A DNA stretch of 64,000 nt. It comes from Chondrus crispus. Lineage: Eukaryota; Rhodophyta; Florideophyceae; Gigartinales; Gigartinaceae. The notes under the pieces were generated by a model, which saw only the letters and a program-made list of their open reading frames with translations, made no database searches and was not told where the DNA came from. The stretch lies in contig NW_005179036.1 in assembly GCF_000350225.1 (NCBI RefSeq), positions 106,577-170,576 of the forward strand. Direction: 5' to 3'. Every line of letters starts with the position of its first letter. The first letter of the stretch is position 1. Of the stretch, positions 33,101 to 43,940 are shown piece after piece. The translations under genes were made by a program, and so were the position numbers.

Positions 33101-36100
33101 GACTCCTGCTTCTAACATCTTCTGCACTTCTGCGTCCTCGACCTCCCGAGCCTTTGGACCGGCTCGGTAGGGAGCTTGTGCAATTGGCCTTGTATCCGGG
33201 GCCAGTTCAATCCGGTGGACCGTGGTGTTGATCTCATCGAGGGTCCCATCACACATGCGGGAATACTTTTTCAACATTCGACGGAATCTTTCGCGCAGCC
33301 GGTCCGGCACGTGGCTCAGGTCGAGGTCCTCCACGTCCGGCGGGGGAGGCTCAATCCGCCGCTCCGGCTTCGTAGTTGCCGTCGCGGAGAGCCTTTCCTC
33401 CCGTTCTCCTTGCTGTTCCTCGCGGTCTTGATCCGGCGGTTCGCATCTTGTCTCGCCCGTAGGCGTCTTGGTGGAATTGGGAAAGGTTTCCTTCTTCCTT
33501 TCTTGAATTCCGAGAACTTCACCAATGGTGGTTTTGCTCTCGAGCGCGGCTCTCGGGTGCGGTAATAATTCTGCCACCACTTGGCCTTTTTGCACCCTGA
33601 CAGGGTACGTCCTAAAATTCGCAACCAGTAAACGAAATGGCCGGTCAGGCCCAACCTGAACGACACCATTCGTGCACGTCAACCCGTGCCTTTCGTACAA
33701 CGACGAGTACGGCTGAACCACAACCAAGCCCGATCTCTTCGAGATGCCTTCCACGACGCGTTGCGTCCCTGGCTCGATAGTCGTGGCTCTTGCCACTTTT
33801 ACCTTAGGGGAAATTCGCTCCACCTTTCCATCATTCTCGTCCTCTCCCGGGACGAGATTCTTCTTCCCTTTTCTCGTCGAGAACCGTCTAACTATCGGAA
33901 CCTCCGAGAAATCCGCCAACTCAACCGTTTTCTTCCTTGGATAAATGGCTTCCACAAACCGGTCACAGTAGTCCGCGCCTAGAATTAGCGGGACGGCTAG
34001 TTTTTCGCATACAATAAACTCGGCTGCGGCCACAAATTTTCCAAGCCTCACAGGCATTTTAATTGTGCCGAGAGTCCGGAGTGGCCTATTGTTCGCGTCG
34101 CCAATGTCTTGGGTCGGTCCGTAGGACACTACAGATTCCATTCCAGCCGGGAGTTCCGATTTTCCCACAAGGTTTGGTCCCGCGCCGGTGTCTAATACAG
34201 ACAACACTCGGCTCATCAATCCGATTGTGGGTCCAATGTCCGCGTAAACTTTGTAGTTTTTTCGCGCAAGAACCAAAATCTTCTCGGGACACTCCCTTCG
34301 CTTAACCCTGTACCAGGGTCTTCGAACTTCTTCCAGCGGATGATCTCGGGCTCGGCTCAAAATTTTCTTGACTTGAGCTGGCCCCTTGGGCTTATCCACC
34401 AATCCAACAACCTCCCCCTGGGGCCTGATTTTTCCCTTAGAGACGGGGAACGGGGCTGAGCCCCGGGCACAGTACGTCGACCCTGTGCCTCTCTCGACTC
34501 ATGCGAGATTCCCCTCTCTAGTTTTCCTGCTGCTGCGGGATCCTTCTCACATCCGACGGCGCGGGCCCCGCGGCGGGCCCTCTGAAGGGTTGGTTCGACC
34601 TCGGCGTTGAAGCACTCGGCGTGCTCGCCGTCTGCGAATCGAACCAATTCTTGACCTTCAGGTAACTCGTCGATGGTATCCCTAACCTCTCCATCGGAGA
34701 CAACGCCTCATAATTTCCCAAAACTCGGTGCATTTCTCGGAGGGAAAGAATGCACGTTGGCGCGGCGTGCCCCTTTTCGTAACAATGATAGCACACCAGT
34801 CCGTGCTTCTTGACGGTATATTGCGGCCTAGGCCCTCCACGGGCCGGCGGCCTTCCTTGACGTTGCGGCCTTCCCATCCATCCTGGCCTTCGAAACGTCG
34901 TACCCTTGTCTTCCATCGAAATGCGCGGCGCCGGCGTGTGGCCGCGCCCCCTTAACATCATCACGGGATCCGTGGGCTCTGAAAACGACTCCGTCGTGTA
35001 TGTGGGCGTCGGTAAAGTTGACGACCCGCTTGCCCCGTAGTCCTCGTGTCCGTAGCCCTCCGATGGCTCAATAAACTCGCCTTCGGCTATCAACGCTCCT
35101 TCGTAGTGATTTTCGCTACTTCCGTGCGCACCGCGTTCATCTGACGCGGAAATTGACTCGGCTAATGGACGGCGGCATGACTTTTGCGAACGGGATAAGA
35201 AGCCCTCGGCTTCTTACCCGCCCTGATCGTCGACGGCGTCTGGATCGTGACCTTCTTGGTCTTCTTGTCCTTAGCGCGGCTCGCCGAGCCATGCGCCTTC
35301 GCGTAATTGACTAGTCTCAAAAACGGAACGTCCCGATTGTCTTGTCGGTATTGAGATACCATCGGCTTGATACCCGAATCGAGTTCTTCAATAAACATCG
35401 TCATTTGTTCTTCCATTGAATATACGTTTCCACATCGATTGCTCGCGTCCGTGAGACGGATATAAAATTCCATCTCGTCTTCAGACGGTCTTTGCTGAAC
35501 TTCTCGCAATGCGAGCACGGCTTGACGGACTGCGTCGTCGGTTGCGAAACTCCTCAACAACCACTGTACGGCCTCCGGCCAAACAGATACCTTTCCGTGG
35601 TGGGACCCGGCCGTCTGAGACACCGAAGTGTACTGTCTCAGGGCGATGCCGCTTAGAAATTCGGGCAACAAGCGGATCGCTTGCCCCTCGTTCATTTCTT
35701 GAGTATCAAACTCTTGAACTAATTTCGCCAAAAAATCCAGCACAAGGACCCCGTCCTCACCTGTGAACGTGTTGTCCTTCTTCACCTTAGGCGGAATATC
35801 TCTCCTGATGTTTCGCACGGCGGTCCGCCGGGAACTTGACAAATATGTCTGCGGGTTCCGCAAGCGGTACGTTCGGTACGAAAGTAATTTCTTGAAGAGG
35901 TAGTTGGTCGGATTCAGCTCCTCCAACTCCTCCCATCGCGGCCCGCGTCGCGTTGCGACGTCGTCTGGCTCAGCGTCCTTGTCTCTCCGCGAGGCGGACG
36001 AAGTGATTCCGCCCCGTCTGGAGGTAATCTTCTTGCCCTGCGAAATTCCTTTTCCTTCCTCTGAACGATGGTCGGAATCGCTGGCATGGTTCGACGAACC

Positions 36101-36802
36101 GTCGTCACCATCTTCGGAAAGGCCATTCCACTCGGCCGTTGAGTCTTGGCCCTCCGGCTCGTCACTACAGTGACTCTTGCTCCGGCGTCGCAGATTCTTC
36201 TTCGAAGTCTTCGACTTGGAACTCCGCTGCACAGCGGCCTTGTCCTTCTTCGATCGACGGTCGCCTTCTCGACCCGTGGGGAGCGGCTCTTGCCCGGCGA
36301 CTTGTTCAAGGTCCTTGAGACGATGAGCGGCGCGGTCAAACCTGTCGTCGATACTGCTTCTAAATTTACCTAAGGACTCCAAAGCTTGATTCGCGTCGCG
36401 CCTTGCGTCCTTGACCGAAATTTTCAACGAAGATAGGACCTCCGGCTGCAGACTGTCGGTCGCCTCACCTCGCTCCTTCTCGACGAGATCCACTCGAGCC
36501 GACAGCTCTCCTAAAACGGTGTGGAACTCGGATGCTTGCAACTCCAGTTGCTTCCGAACGAGGGCTAATTCAGCCTCGAGATTTTTCGTCATCTCTTGGC
36601 GAATTTCCTCGCCCATCTTCTCGAACCTGTAGGATAGGTTATCCTTGTCGGTTTCGATCCCCGTCGGGGATTCTTGACCTTCGGGATCCGTGGCCGTATT
36701 GGTCTGGCTCCGGGTGCGAGGACCTCGCGGGATCCTCGACGCCCTTGCCGATCCGCTCCTACTCGCCCCGGGACCTACGTCCCTGGGTGCGCTTGTCGAC
36801 AT
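30165..36802 (-). pseudogene. gag-pol region of element B
   Basis: Reading from right to left: gag about 36802-34520, with Arg/Ser-rich and coiled-coil-prone N-terminal half, a long acidic/basic middle and a CCHC zinc knuckle (CYHCYEKGHAAPTC) near 34780; aspartic protease about 34260-33950 (LDTGAGPNLV); reverse transcriptase about 33160-32500 (HLDDIIIFS, where YLDD is usual); RNase H about 32300-31930; integrase about 31600-30900, with zinc region and DDE core (LLSDNGAQF); and a chromodomain start at the end (VIDRVVDHDYQNG, about 30165-30270). Most blocks are long and open, in keeping with the near-identical LTRs. It is treated as a fossil with few breaks. Confidence 0.88.
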
Positions 36803-36870
36803 TGCTCGTACGAGCGAACCTACACAAAAAAGTTACAAACAAAAAAATAAAAAAAGAGACTCCGTTACCC

Positions 36871-36964
36871 AGACCACTTTCGTAGTACAACTCCAGATCA
36901 AACCTGTCGTCGACACAATTTCAGGTCGGGTTTGCTGTAGACGCAATTCTAGGTCGGGAGACCA
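36871..36964 (-). repeat. Leader of element B: primer-binding site plus degenerate repeats
   Basis: The primer-binding site TGGTCTCCCGACCTAGAA (minus strand, 36964 to 36947) sits four bases from the LTR. Beyond it the leader holds three degenerate units of about 27 bases with the core CAATTCTAGGTCGGG (plus strand: about 36886, 36913 and 36942). At 36871-36890 is an 18-of-20 match to the LTR/primer-site junction itself (36960-36979). So part of the replication-start region appears duplicated in the leader. Confidence 0.65.
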
Positions 36965-36968
36965 CTTT

Positions 36969-38010
36969 TGTAGTGCAATGTGCCTGGCAGGCCGCGAACA
37001 CAGTCCGACGGTCAAACAAAAAGACGAAAAACAACAACAGCAACAACCACTGCCGATGGCACGCGCTACGGAGCGTTCCAGACTCCCTTTCCCCTTGTGT
37101 GGGCTTGCGGCCCACGGTAGCTCAACTCCGACGGGGGGAGTTAAGGAAAGATGCCCGGCCCGGGAGGAAAATGGTGGTAGAGACTTGCGAAGACTTGAGC
37201 GCTCGGCGAGTGCGGGTTGGGCTTGTCTACAGGTAACCGCGGTTCGCTGGGTTGTAAGGCCAATGCTCGAAGAGCGTCTTCAGCACCTTGGGTATAATGC
37301 AAGGTCTTCGACGGGGGCTTGCTCAGCACTACCCGACGGGATCGTAACCGTGTAGCAGCGCTACTACCGACGTGTTGCCCGATGGCTAAAAACACGCTCA
37401 CCAGCGCGATCGCAATCGCGATAGGTGGTATCAACTCTGTCTTATGCAGTAAGACCTTCCACGGAGGCGTCGTTGCAACAGCCTTCCGACGGAACTTGAA
37501 ACAGTAGCAGCGCTACACAACGTGTTGCCCGATGGCTAAAACACCTACACCGGATCGGTCGCAACCAACTCCAGTGGAACCAACACAATTAGGGGGAAAA
37601 TAGGGATAGAGGTAGAAATGAATAGGGAAATGAAGGAAAAAGAAAAAGGGAACCCCCGAGCGCAAAGGATAACGTAATCTGTGGTAAAAGGGAGCGTCTT
37701 GGGAAAGACGGACTTCGACCAAGGCGATATTCAACTCTGGCAACTCGGGTTACCTTTACTGACTTGGTGGTCAGAGGGCTAAGGTATATATCGCCCCGCC
37801 GGAGTCACTACAGTAGCTCGCGGCGCTAGATCCTAGATCTAATCTAGTGTCAGCAAAATTAATGCCCACTAATTAACTAAATAAAATAAAATAATTAAAA
37901 ATTAAAACTGTGCAATTATTCACACGTGTGTCCCCCAACTCGGACTACTATTCATATCCAAATATTTTCCTTTCTTTTCACCCCCCTTTCCAGGTGCGTA
38001 TTGCACTACA
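36969..38010 (-). repeat. 5' LTR of element B
   Basis: 1042 bases, same length and ends as the other LTR, with about 10-12 base differences by eye. TATATA lies at 37783-37792. Its outer edge abuts sequence belonging to element C. Confidence 0.92.
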
Positions 38011-38364
38011 GAAACCCGCCGTTTCCGAAGGGATGGCCCCGTTTTTAAATGCGTGGGCAGAGTGTACCTTCCCGCCAGGCCGGGGGGTACCGCACCTCTG
38101 TGCGGAGATGACGCCCGGCAGTGACCGCGGACGGGCAACGACCGTCGTAGGGACCACGTCAGGAAAACTGCGGGTCCATCTATCGCGACCCGCGGAGCCG
38201 GCGGACTACCGATATCGGTTAGAAGAGAAGAAATTCGGGGAAACCCGTAATGGCCAGGAGAAGAAGCACGCGAACGCGAGCGACAAGGTCAAGGAGGGAG
38301 CCAGGAGAAGAAGGACTCATTTACTGAAAAGAGGGGACTTGGTCCCTGGAGGCGGTTCGCTACT

Positions 38365-40692
38365 CTACCCGCCTCTGTTACAGGCCTTAGTCGCGACGTT
38401 GGCGCTTGGCGGAGGGCTCCGTCCCCTGCGTCGTGCCCGTGGGGTCGAATCGACCGAACCGTACGGTCTCTTGGCAGTCACCTGCTCGCTCAATACTGCG
38501 AGGTGATCCTGAGCGGCGCGGATGCGCGCCCTCCTCTCACCTCGCAAAAGGTCCTCGCCGGTGTCACGCTGGCGGATAGCGAACTGGAGGCCCGCCACCC
38601 GCGCCTTGAGCAGGGTCACCTCACCCAGCCAAGCTCGAGCGGACGTCAAACCGGCTGCAAGGGTGAGCGGCGCGGGTACACCCGCGTATCCGCACTCCAC
38701 TTGCAGAGCGCGCAGGGCAGCCTGAGCGTTCGGAACTGCAGCGGGAGCCCCTCCATTCGGTGCGCCCTTGGAGGCTTCATCAGCTACCACCGAAGGGGTC
38801 TGAGTCCCCGTCCCGGTCATATCGCTGACGGGGAAAGCGGCGGAGTCTGGTGCCGACGCGGGTGCCACATCAGGCGGATTTACCGCCGCCGGCTCTACAG
38901 TAAGGCCGGCGGGAGGGGGCGCCACCGGGGCAGATGCGGTCATGGGCTCCTCCTCCTCCATGGCTCGCGGGGAACCCGCAGCCACCGGCACGTCCACTTC
39001 GGGCGGCGTCGACGGACCGACTAGAGGACCCTCCGTTTTGCCGGTTGTACCCGGCATCGGCGAGAACGCAGCCGCCGTAACCGGCAACGACTCGGTTGAG
39101 GGCTGGACGGGAGCCCTGGCGGAGGTGATCGCCGCGCCCCATCCGTCGCACGAGGCAATGACGGCGCCGTATGACGCGGTGTCCGCGTCCGGCAGGGTCT
39201 CGTACCAGTTGGCGGCCTCCGCCGAGGTGCCATCCCAATGCGGCATCCGCATGGAGCAGCCGCGGGCCCAACTTGTACCTGACGAAGTCGCCCAGCTCAG
39301 GGAGGGACCAGTCCAACCGCTCGGAGAAGTCGAGGATGGCCTCGGTGCCAGCCGGGTCGAACGACGTACCCTCGAGGATGATCGGCACCCCGACCGACCG
39401 GATGAGCTGCAAAAGCCCCGGAGATAACCGGAAGAGCGAGCCCCGCTCGCCGCGGTCATTCGCATTCCGGCTTGCCAAGCGGGGGTCCGCGCACCTTGTG
39501 AAAAACGGAAGGCCGTCCCGTGCGGCGTGGAGAAAACACAGCAAGGCCAGTACGGCCCACTCCGAAAGGATAATCGCATCGATCAGCCGGCGCGTCCGCG
39601 CCGAGGCTTCCAGACCGAACCGACCCACCGGCATCCAGCGTGCGGCCTCGTACGCCAGCACACTGGGCGTGGGGACACAGAGGTACTCCGGGGCCTCGAG
39701 GCTACTCCATCCGTCCGGGAGGGCAGGGTATAACTGACCCCGGGCCGACAGGGGGACCGTGAAGAATTCCGTGGTGTGCCACATGTGGAAATAGGCATCC
39801 GCGCGGCGCCACCGCAGTCGGCTCTCGTTGGCGGAATTCTCACTCCACCGGGCGCGGTCGGCCACACTGTACCACCGGTCGAACGGGCGGGGGAAGGCCA
39901 CCAGTTGGACGTGAGGCCTGGGATCCACATTCCCGCCGAACCGCTCGAAGAGACCGAACAACTGCGCGTGGTACTGCTCCTCGCCCGCGCAGAGGACGTA
40001 CAGGAGATCCGAACGGCAGTCGGCCATCACCCGATGCGGTGCATGGAGCCAAGGAGTCCTCCACGCATCCGAGCGGTGTTCTTGACGAACTCGTCCGCGA
40101 GGGGAGGGCGTGCGGATGCCGCTCCGCCTCGGGATGGCCTGAAACCGGGCAGAGTCGGGGAAGGCCGTACCGATGTAGGCATCGACCGTCATCAGCGCTT
40201 GCCCCTGCGAGGGGTTCCGACCACCCCGTGACGCCCGGTGGTCCAAATCGTTCCCTGGCAACAGGGACTGGAAGGAACGCATCCCGGCGCGGAGCCAGCC
40301 TGTCGGCCGCGTCGCCGCCACCGGGGGCGTAACCGCGTACGGATCAGGACGCGCCGGCTGAGTTCCTCCTTCAGCTGCCTGGTGTCCCGCAGCTGCGACC
40401 CCGTCGGGCGACCGCCTCATTACGGTCAACTCTCCGAGCTGGGGAGCGGGGACTGACCTTAGGGGGCGCGGCAAGGGCGCGCTCGTCGGGAGAAGGACCC
40501 CGAGTCGGGAGGCCGCCGGTACGCGCGGGCTGCGCCGGACAGTCAGAGGGACCCGTAGCGGGTTGGTCCCCGGCGCTTTCTTTCCATCCAGCGCGCGCCG
40601 GATGGAAAGAAAGCGCTGGCGCGGGTTCCGCCGAGGGAGGCCGCTCGCGTAGGGGCTGTTCCTGCTCCGCGCGGTGATCCGCCATCGGGTTA
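38365..40692 (-). pseudogene. Antisense accessory gene of element C (diverged, broken)
   Basis: Minus-strand coding region opposite to the element's direction. It is related to the antisense protein of A and B, but distantly. The clearest block is LSEWAVLALLCFLHAARDG, corresponding to LSEWLALVAGRFLKYAHEG in A. Blocks before it keep similar order (a GEEQYHAQLFGLFERFGGN segment against GDRGYVANLKRIFDD in A). The tail is Pro/Ala-rich with a final basic patch (RARRRGRSPPP) that could be a nuclear signal, preceded by a coiled-coil-prone helix. It lies in more than one frame and looks broken at a couple of points. Homology is inferred from short blocks and position. Confidence 0.55.
40573..40616. 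repeat. 17-bp perfect inverted repeat in element C
   Basis: Arms GCGCTTTCTTTCCATCC (40573-40589) and its exact reverse complement (40600-40616), with a 10-base GC-rich spacer. It is inside the antisense gene region near its start. Confidence 0.75.
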
Positions 40693-41013
40693 GCTGGAGG
40701 AAAAAGGGGGGAAGAAGCTTGAGTAAGAGCGTGGATAGCGGTGGTTGTGGAGTGAGTCGTGGGGTGTGCTGTGGGGTGAGTTGGGGGTGCGTTGTGGGGG
40801 AAAAGGGAAGCGTGAGGAGACCCGCCACCGCACCGGACGAACCGCCACGGTTTAATACCAAAAACTCCATAGGCTCCCCTATGGAGCCGACCGCAGCACG
40901 ACCGCGCTCCCGCGGTCGGCGCGGGCTTTTCCGTACGGTGGGCGCCCCCTGCAAGCCGGTCATTGCAGATATTGGCCGCGACGGGGACGTGTCGCGAAGT
41001 AAGGAAGGGGGTC

Positions 41014-41652
41014 TGTAGTACAATTCCGTACCACAACCCCCCGGGGAGATGATAACCGCGCGGGAGGGCGGGTGCTATTGTAGCGAGCGGGCGTACACGC
41101 GCCCGCCGCCGTGTACAGTAGTACCCCAAGGGTCCGACGTGGGACAGCCGGTAGCAGCGGGCGTGGACACGGGTAACACGTGGTACAACAGTCGGCCGGG
41201 ATCGTGGCCACGGGCACACGTGTATAATCCGTACGGTGGCTAACTTGTAAGTAGTAGTTAATGGCACAAATTAAGTAATTGTGTACAGTAGCTGGTACAC
41301 AGTAAGTGGCAGCTACTGTAGAGAGACAGGTGTCCTGGCGTCCCACTTAGGGATTAAGACCGGGGACACCTGCCTGTCTCAGTAAAGAGGAGGCAGACTC
41401 GCCTCCCTTCCCTTTACGGCTAAGTGCTAACACCGTTCCGGTTTTCCTTTTAGTCTCAGGCTTCTAACCCGTGACCGGCCGTCCGGATCTACCACCACCG
41501 ACCGGCTGCGCGTCACCGGCCACGTGAGCCTTCCCTCTTTTCGAGTCCTTCTGTACGGTTTGTGTTCGCGCGTGGGTTACCCAGCGGCGTGAGCTCCCTT
41601 ACCTCTAACCCCCTCGTTTCCGAGTGGTCGGGACGAAGGTAGTTATACCACA
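41014..41652 (+). repeat. 3' LTR of element C
   Basis: 639 bases. Starts TGTAGTACAA after a polypurine tract and ends TTATACCACA, an 8-of-10 inverted match to the start. The end is fixed independently because coding similarity of element D's antisense gene resumes at 41653. It contains GACAGGTGTCC (41325-41335) and GGGACACCTG (41363-41372), echoing the palindrome of the other LTRs. Confidence 0.72.
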
Positions 41653-42267
41653 ATAACTCTGATCTCCTTCTGTCCGATACGCCCAAGTATCAAAGTCTCA
41701 TTCCGCAGGGATGGGACGATTACACGGCGTCCTGGCCAACCGACGCACAAGCGACGCCATGTACTTCCGACGACGCTCACGCCCCATACGGCGTTACCGG
41801 GGCCATACGTGCTCGTCTGCCACGACGAGGTGGAAGCAAAAATCGCGCGACCACACAGCTCTCAAGCTGAGGCCCCCGGGCAACGCCCCGGTCACATCCG
41901 CATATGTCCGAATCAGTTGGCTGTCGCGTAGCCCCTCCGGCGAGAGAAATGGGGCTCGCTCAAAAAACAGTGAATCGACGATCATGCTCTTACCGCGCAA
42001 CAAGCGAGGGGCCCGCCAACCGTTCCTGGCCTCGTCCTCCGCGACGTCCACTTCCCCATAGGGGTTTCGAAACCGTTCTATCAACAAGATAGCGTCGAAG
42101 CGCACGCACTCACACGATCTCAAATCGTTCTTCGCCCCGACCGCTGCGAAGGCGTGGAGAAGGAGAGGGGGAGGCAGCCGAAGGACAGAGATACGAGCAC
42201 AGCGAGGAATGGAAAGTGGGAACAACGGTGCTGACCAGCCCCGATACTCAGGCTTGCAGAAAGGCAC
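41653..42267 (-). pseudogene. Antisense accessory gene of element D, N-terminal part (fossil)
   Basis: Strong match to the first 140 residues of the element A protein: DSLFFERAPFLSPEGLRDSQ against DALLFERAPFMVSEGLRDAE, then GGLSLRAVWSRDF and, nearer the cut, RTPCNRPIP and DTWAYRTEGDQSY. The match ends at the LTR of element C. Broken and truncated by that insertion. Confidence 0.78.
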
Positions 42268-42417
42268 ACAACGTGGCTGTCAACGGTCGCAGATCCAACC
42301 ACCCTGCTACTGCGCCCTTCCCCGCACGCTGTCTCAACCTCAGCGCTCCAGATAATTTGGCGATAATTTCTACCGTACCGACACGGGGGGACGCGTGATT
42401 TTCTGAGAAGGGGTATC

Positions 42418-43069
42418 TGTAGTGCGCTGTACACTATAGCGGGACAGCTGTCCCTACCCCGCCAAAATCGCGCTGGACCGCCACCACGTATACCACGAGT
42501 ACACGTGGGCCTCCTTTTCCACCTCCCAGGTCCCACCGGTGGACACGTGTACTACCTCCGCCCCACTCCGGGCCTATAGGGGCCCCACGTGGCCCCCTCG
42601 GGGCTACACCCGTTATATTCTAGTTATTCTAATTTACAGTATAGTTTATCTTCACCATTCACCGCGACGGGGACTCTATAGTCAGCCCGGGAATCAAAGT
42701 AAAAAAGGGCCGAAGCCTCGGGTCTTTTACTTCGGTTTCTGGATTCTAGGGAGTATCCTCGACTCGGTACTGGCCAGCCTATACCGACCGGGCCATCTAC
42801 CCTCCTAGAATCCCACCTGCCTTCCCCCGCGCGCGCCGATCCACCCCGCGCGAGATCTACGTTCCCTACTGGGCTGTCCGTTCCATTAGCTCTTTCTCCA
42901 ATTTTATTCTACCGCTTTATTCCTGTCCCTATCGCTACATTTCTACCGCGAAAGCGCGACCGGACCCCGATTCCGGTCATCCACCGGGTCTCCCTAAATC
43001 CGCTTACGTGCCCGAACACGCGTGGCTCTGCCTACAGCCCCGGTACACGTGGCCGTAGTGCACGAAACA
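42418..43069 (+). repeat. 3' LTR of element D
   Basis: About 652 bases, begins TGTAGTGCGC and ends near GTGCACGAAACA, resembling the GTGCACGACA end of element A. Contains the palindrome GGGACAGCTGTCCC (42441-42454). The right edge is placed where Harbinger similarity starts and could be off by a few bases. Confidence 0.68.
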
Positions 43070-43940
43070 AGTCTACTCAACGCCGTAAGGATGTTTTGTT
43101 CATGATACTCACAGTCATGAAGCATGGAGGACAATAGGACTTTTTAAGACAAATGTTCAGAATTATGGGACCCACATTCGAGAAACTTGTGACAGGGTAC
43201 CTCAAGGTGGTATGGGAGGAACGTTTTACCGTTGTGGTGGAGAAAGCAGAGGAGAAAATCTCGATGAAAAGACTGATGGAATAAAACAGTGTTTAGTCCA
43301 ACTTCAAGTATGCGCGTTACGCGACGGACGTGAAATTTCACCTCACACACTGTCCCACTGAAAACCTTCAAGAGGCGAAAGGATAATACACTGTGACGCA
43401 CAAATTATATGGGTACAAAACCGAAGTTTCCGCTCTGCCGAATGGGCTAGCTATTGGATGCTCTGAACACTATCCTAGTGCCGTGGATGACATTGAATGT
43501 TTTACAGGAACATCTACTTGCACTCTGCTGCTCTGCGCAAGTCTCAGGAAGAAAGGCATGGAACGGTCACGGGGATTTTGGTTCACAAATTTCGTCGGCA
43601 TTGGGCGGTGTTAACAGATAAAAGATACCACGGAGCCGAAGAGTACGCCCTTGTAGTCCATCCTAGAAAAAAGCCAGCACATAGTATTATGCCGGTAGAA
43701 GATGTTGCCTTTAATGCTGATGTAGAATCTGACCGAATTATTGTAGAGAACTATTTTGGACGTATGTGCAGCTTGTGGGCAATTCGTTCCCACAAGTATC
43801 GCTTGAATGAAGAGAGCTGCGACATGATTTTCCGCTTTTGTCTGGCGCTCACTAACTATCACATTAGGTTGAAATCCCTACGCGGCGATGACAACGAGTT
43901 TTACAAGACAGTAAGAAATAAGCTTTACACAGTTAGATAA
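43070..43940 (+). pseudogene. PIF/Harbinger-type transposase copy 2, C-terminal two-thirds
   Basis: Homologous to copy 1, and begins at the equivalent of its codons just before the LTR A insertion point. Visible are FEKLVTGYLKVV, ARYATDVKFHL with the first Asp, KLYGYKTEVSALPNGLAIG, SEHYPSAVDDIECF with the second Asp, and VENYFGRMCSLWAI with the Glu. Stop codons in the first half (for instance near 43264 and 43384) and a frame change near 43500 make it a pseudogene. Protein identity to copy 1 looks moderate, so it is another lineage of the same family and not a recent duplicate. The N-terminal part was removed by element D and is not in the window. Confidence 0.82.

Larger units (their letters stand above)
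23052..38010 (-). mobile_element. Ty3/gypsy chromovirus element B (15 kb), nearly whole, with antisense accessory gene
   Basis: Minus-strand element. 5' LTR 36969-38010, primer-binding site 36947-36964, gag-pol about 36802-30165, a long 3' region containing a 685-base N gap, an antisense frame 24200-25960, polypurine tract about 24094-24106 and 3' LTR 23052-24093. Both LTRs are exactly 1042 bases and about 99% identical by eye, so it is young. Gag-pol lies in about four consecutive open blocks, so it has only a few breaks or uses read-through. The 5 bases on each side (CCAAG left, GAAAC right) do not form a target duplication. Confidence 0.9.
38011..41652 (+). mobile_element. 3' part of a Ty3/gypsy element (element C): antisense gene and 3' LTR only
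   Basis: Orientation is plus, judged from a polypurine tract (41001-41013, AAGGAAGGGGGTC) followed by an LTR beginning TGTAGTACAA. Only the 3' region remains: an antisense coding region (38365-40692) and the LTR (41014-41652). Its gag-pol and 5' LTR are missing, and the left edge is the LTR of element B. Its right edge lies inside the antisense gene of element D, so C was inserted into D. Confidence 0.78.
41653..43069 (+). mobile_element. 3' end of a Ty3/gypsy element (element D), cut by element C
   Basis: Holds the N-terminal part of an antisense gene (minus strand), a polypurine tract (about 42405-42417, GAGAAGGGGTATC) and an LTR at 42418-43069. The antisense part is closest to that of element A. 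D itself sits inside the second Harbinger-type transposase relic, whose sequence begins right after 43069. The other half of D is absent from the window. Confidence 0.75.

Noticed and set aside
38011-41652. Reading C as part of element B
   Set aside because: It lies outside B's LTR, has its own polypurine tract and LTR in the opposite orientation, and its antisense gene is much diverged from that of B.
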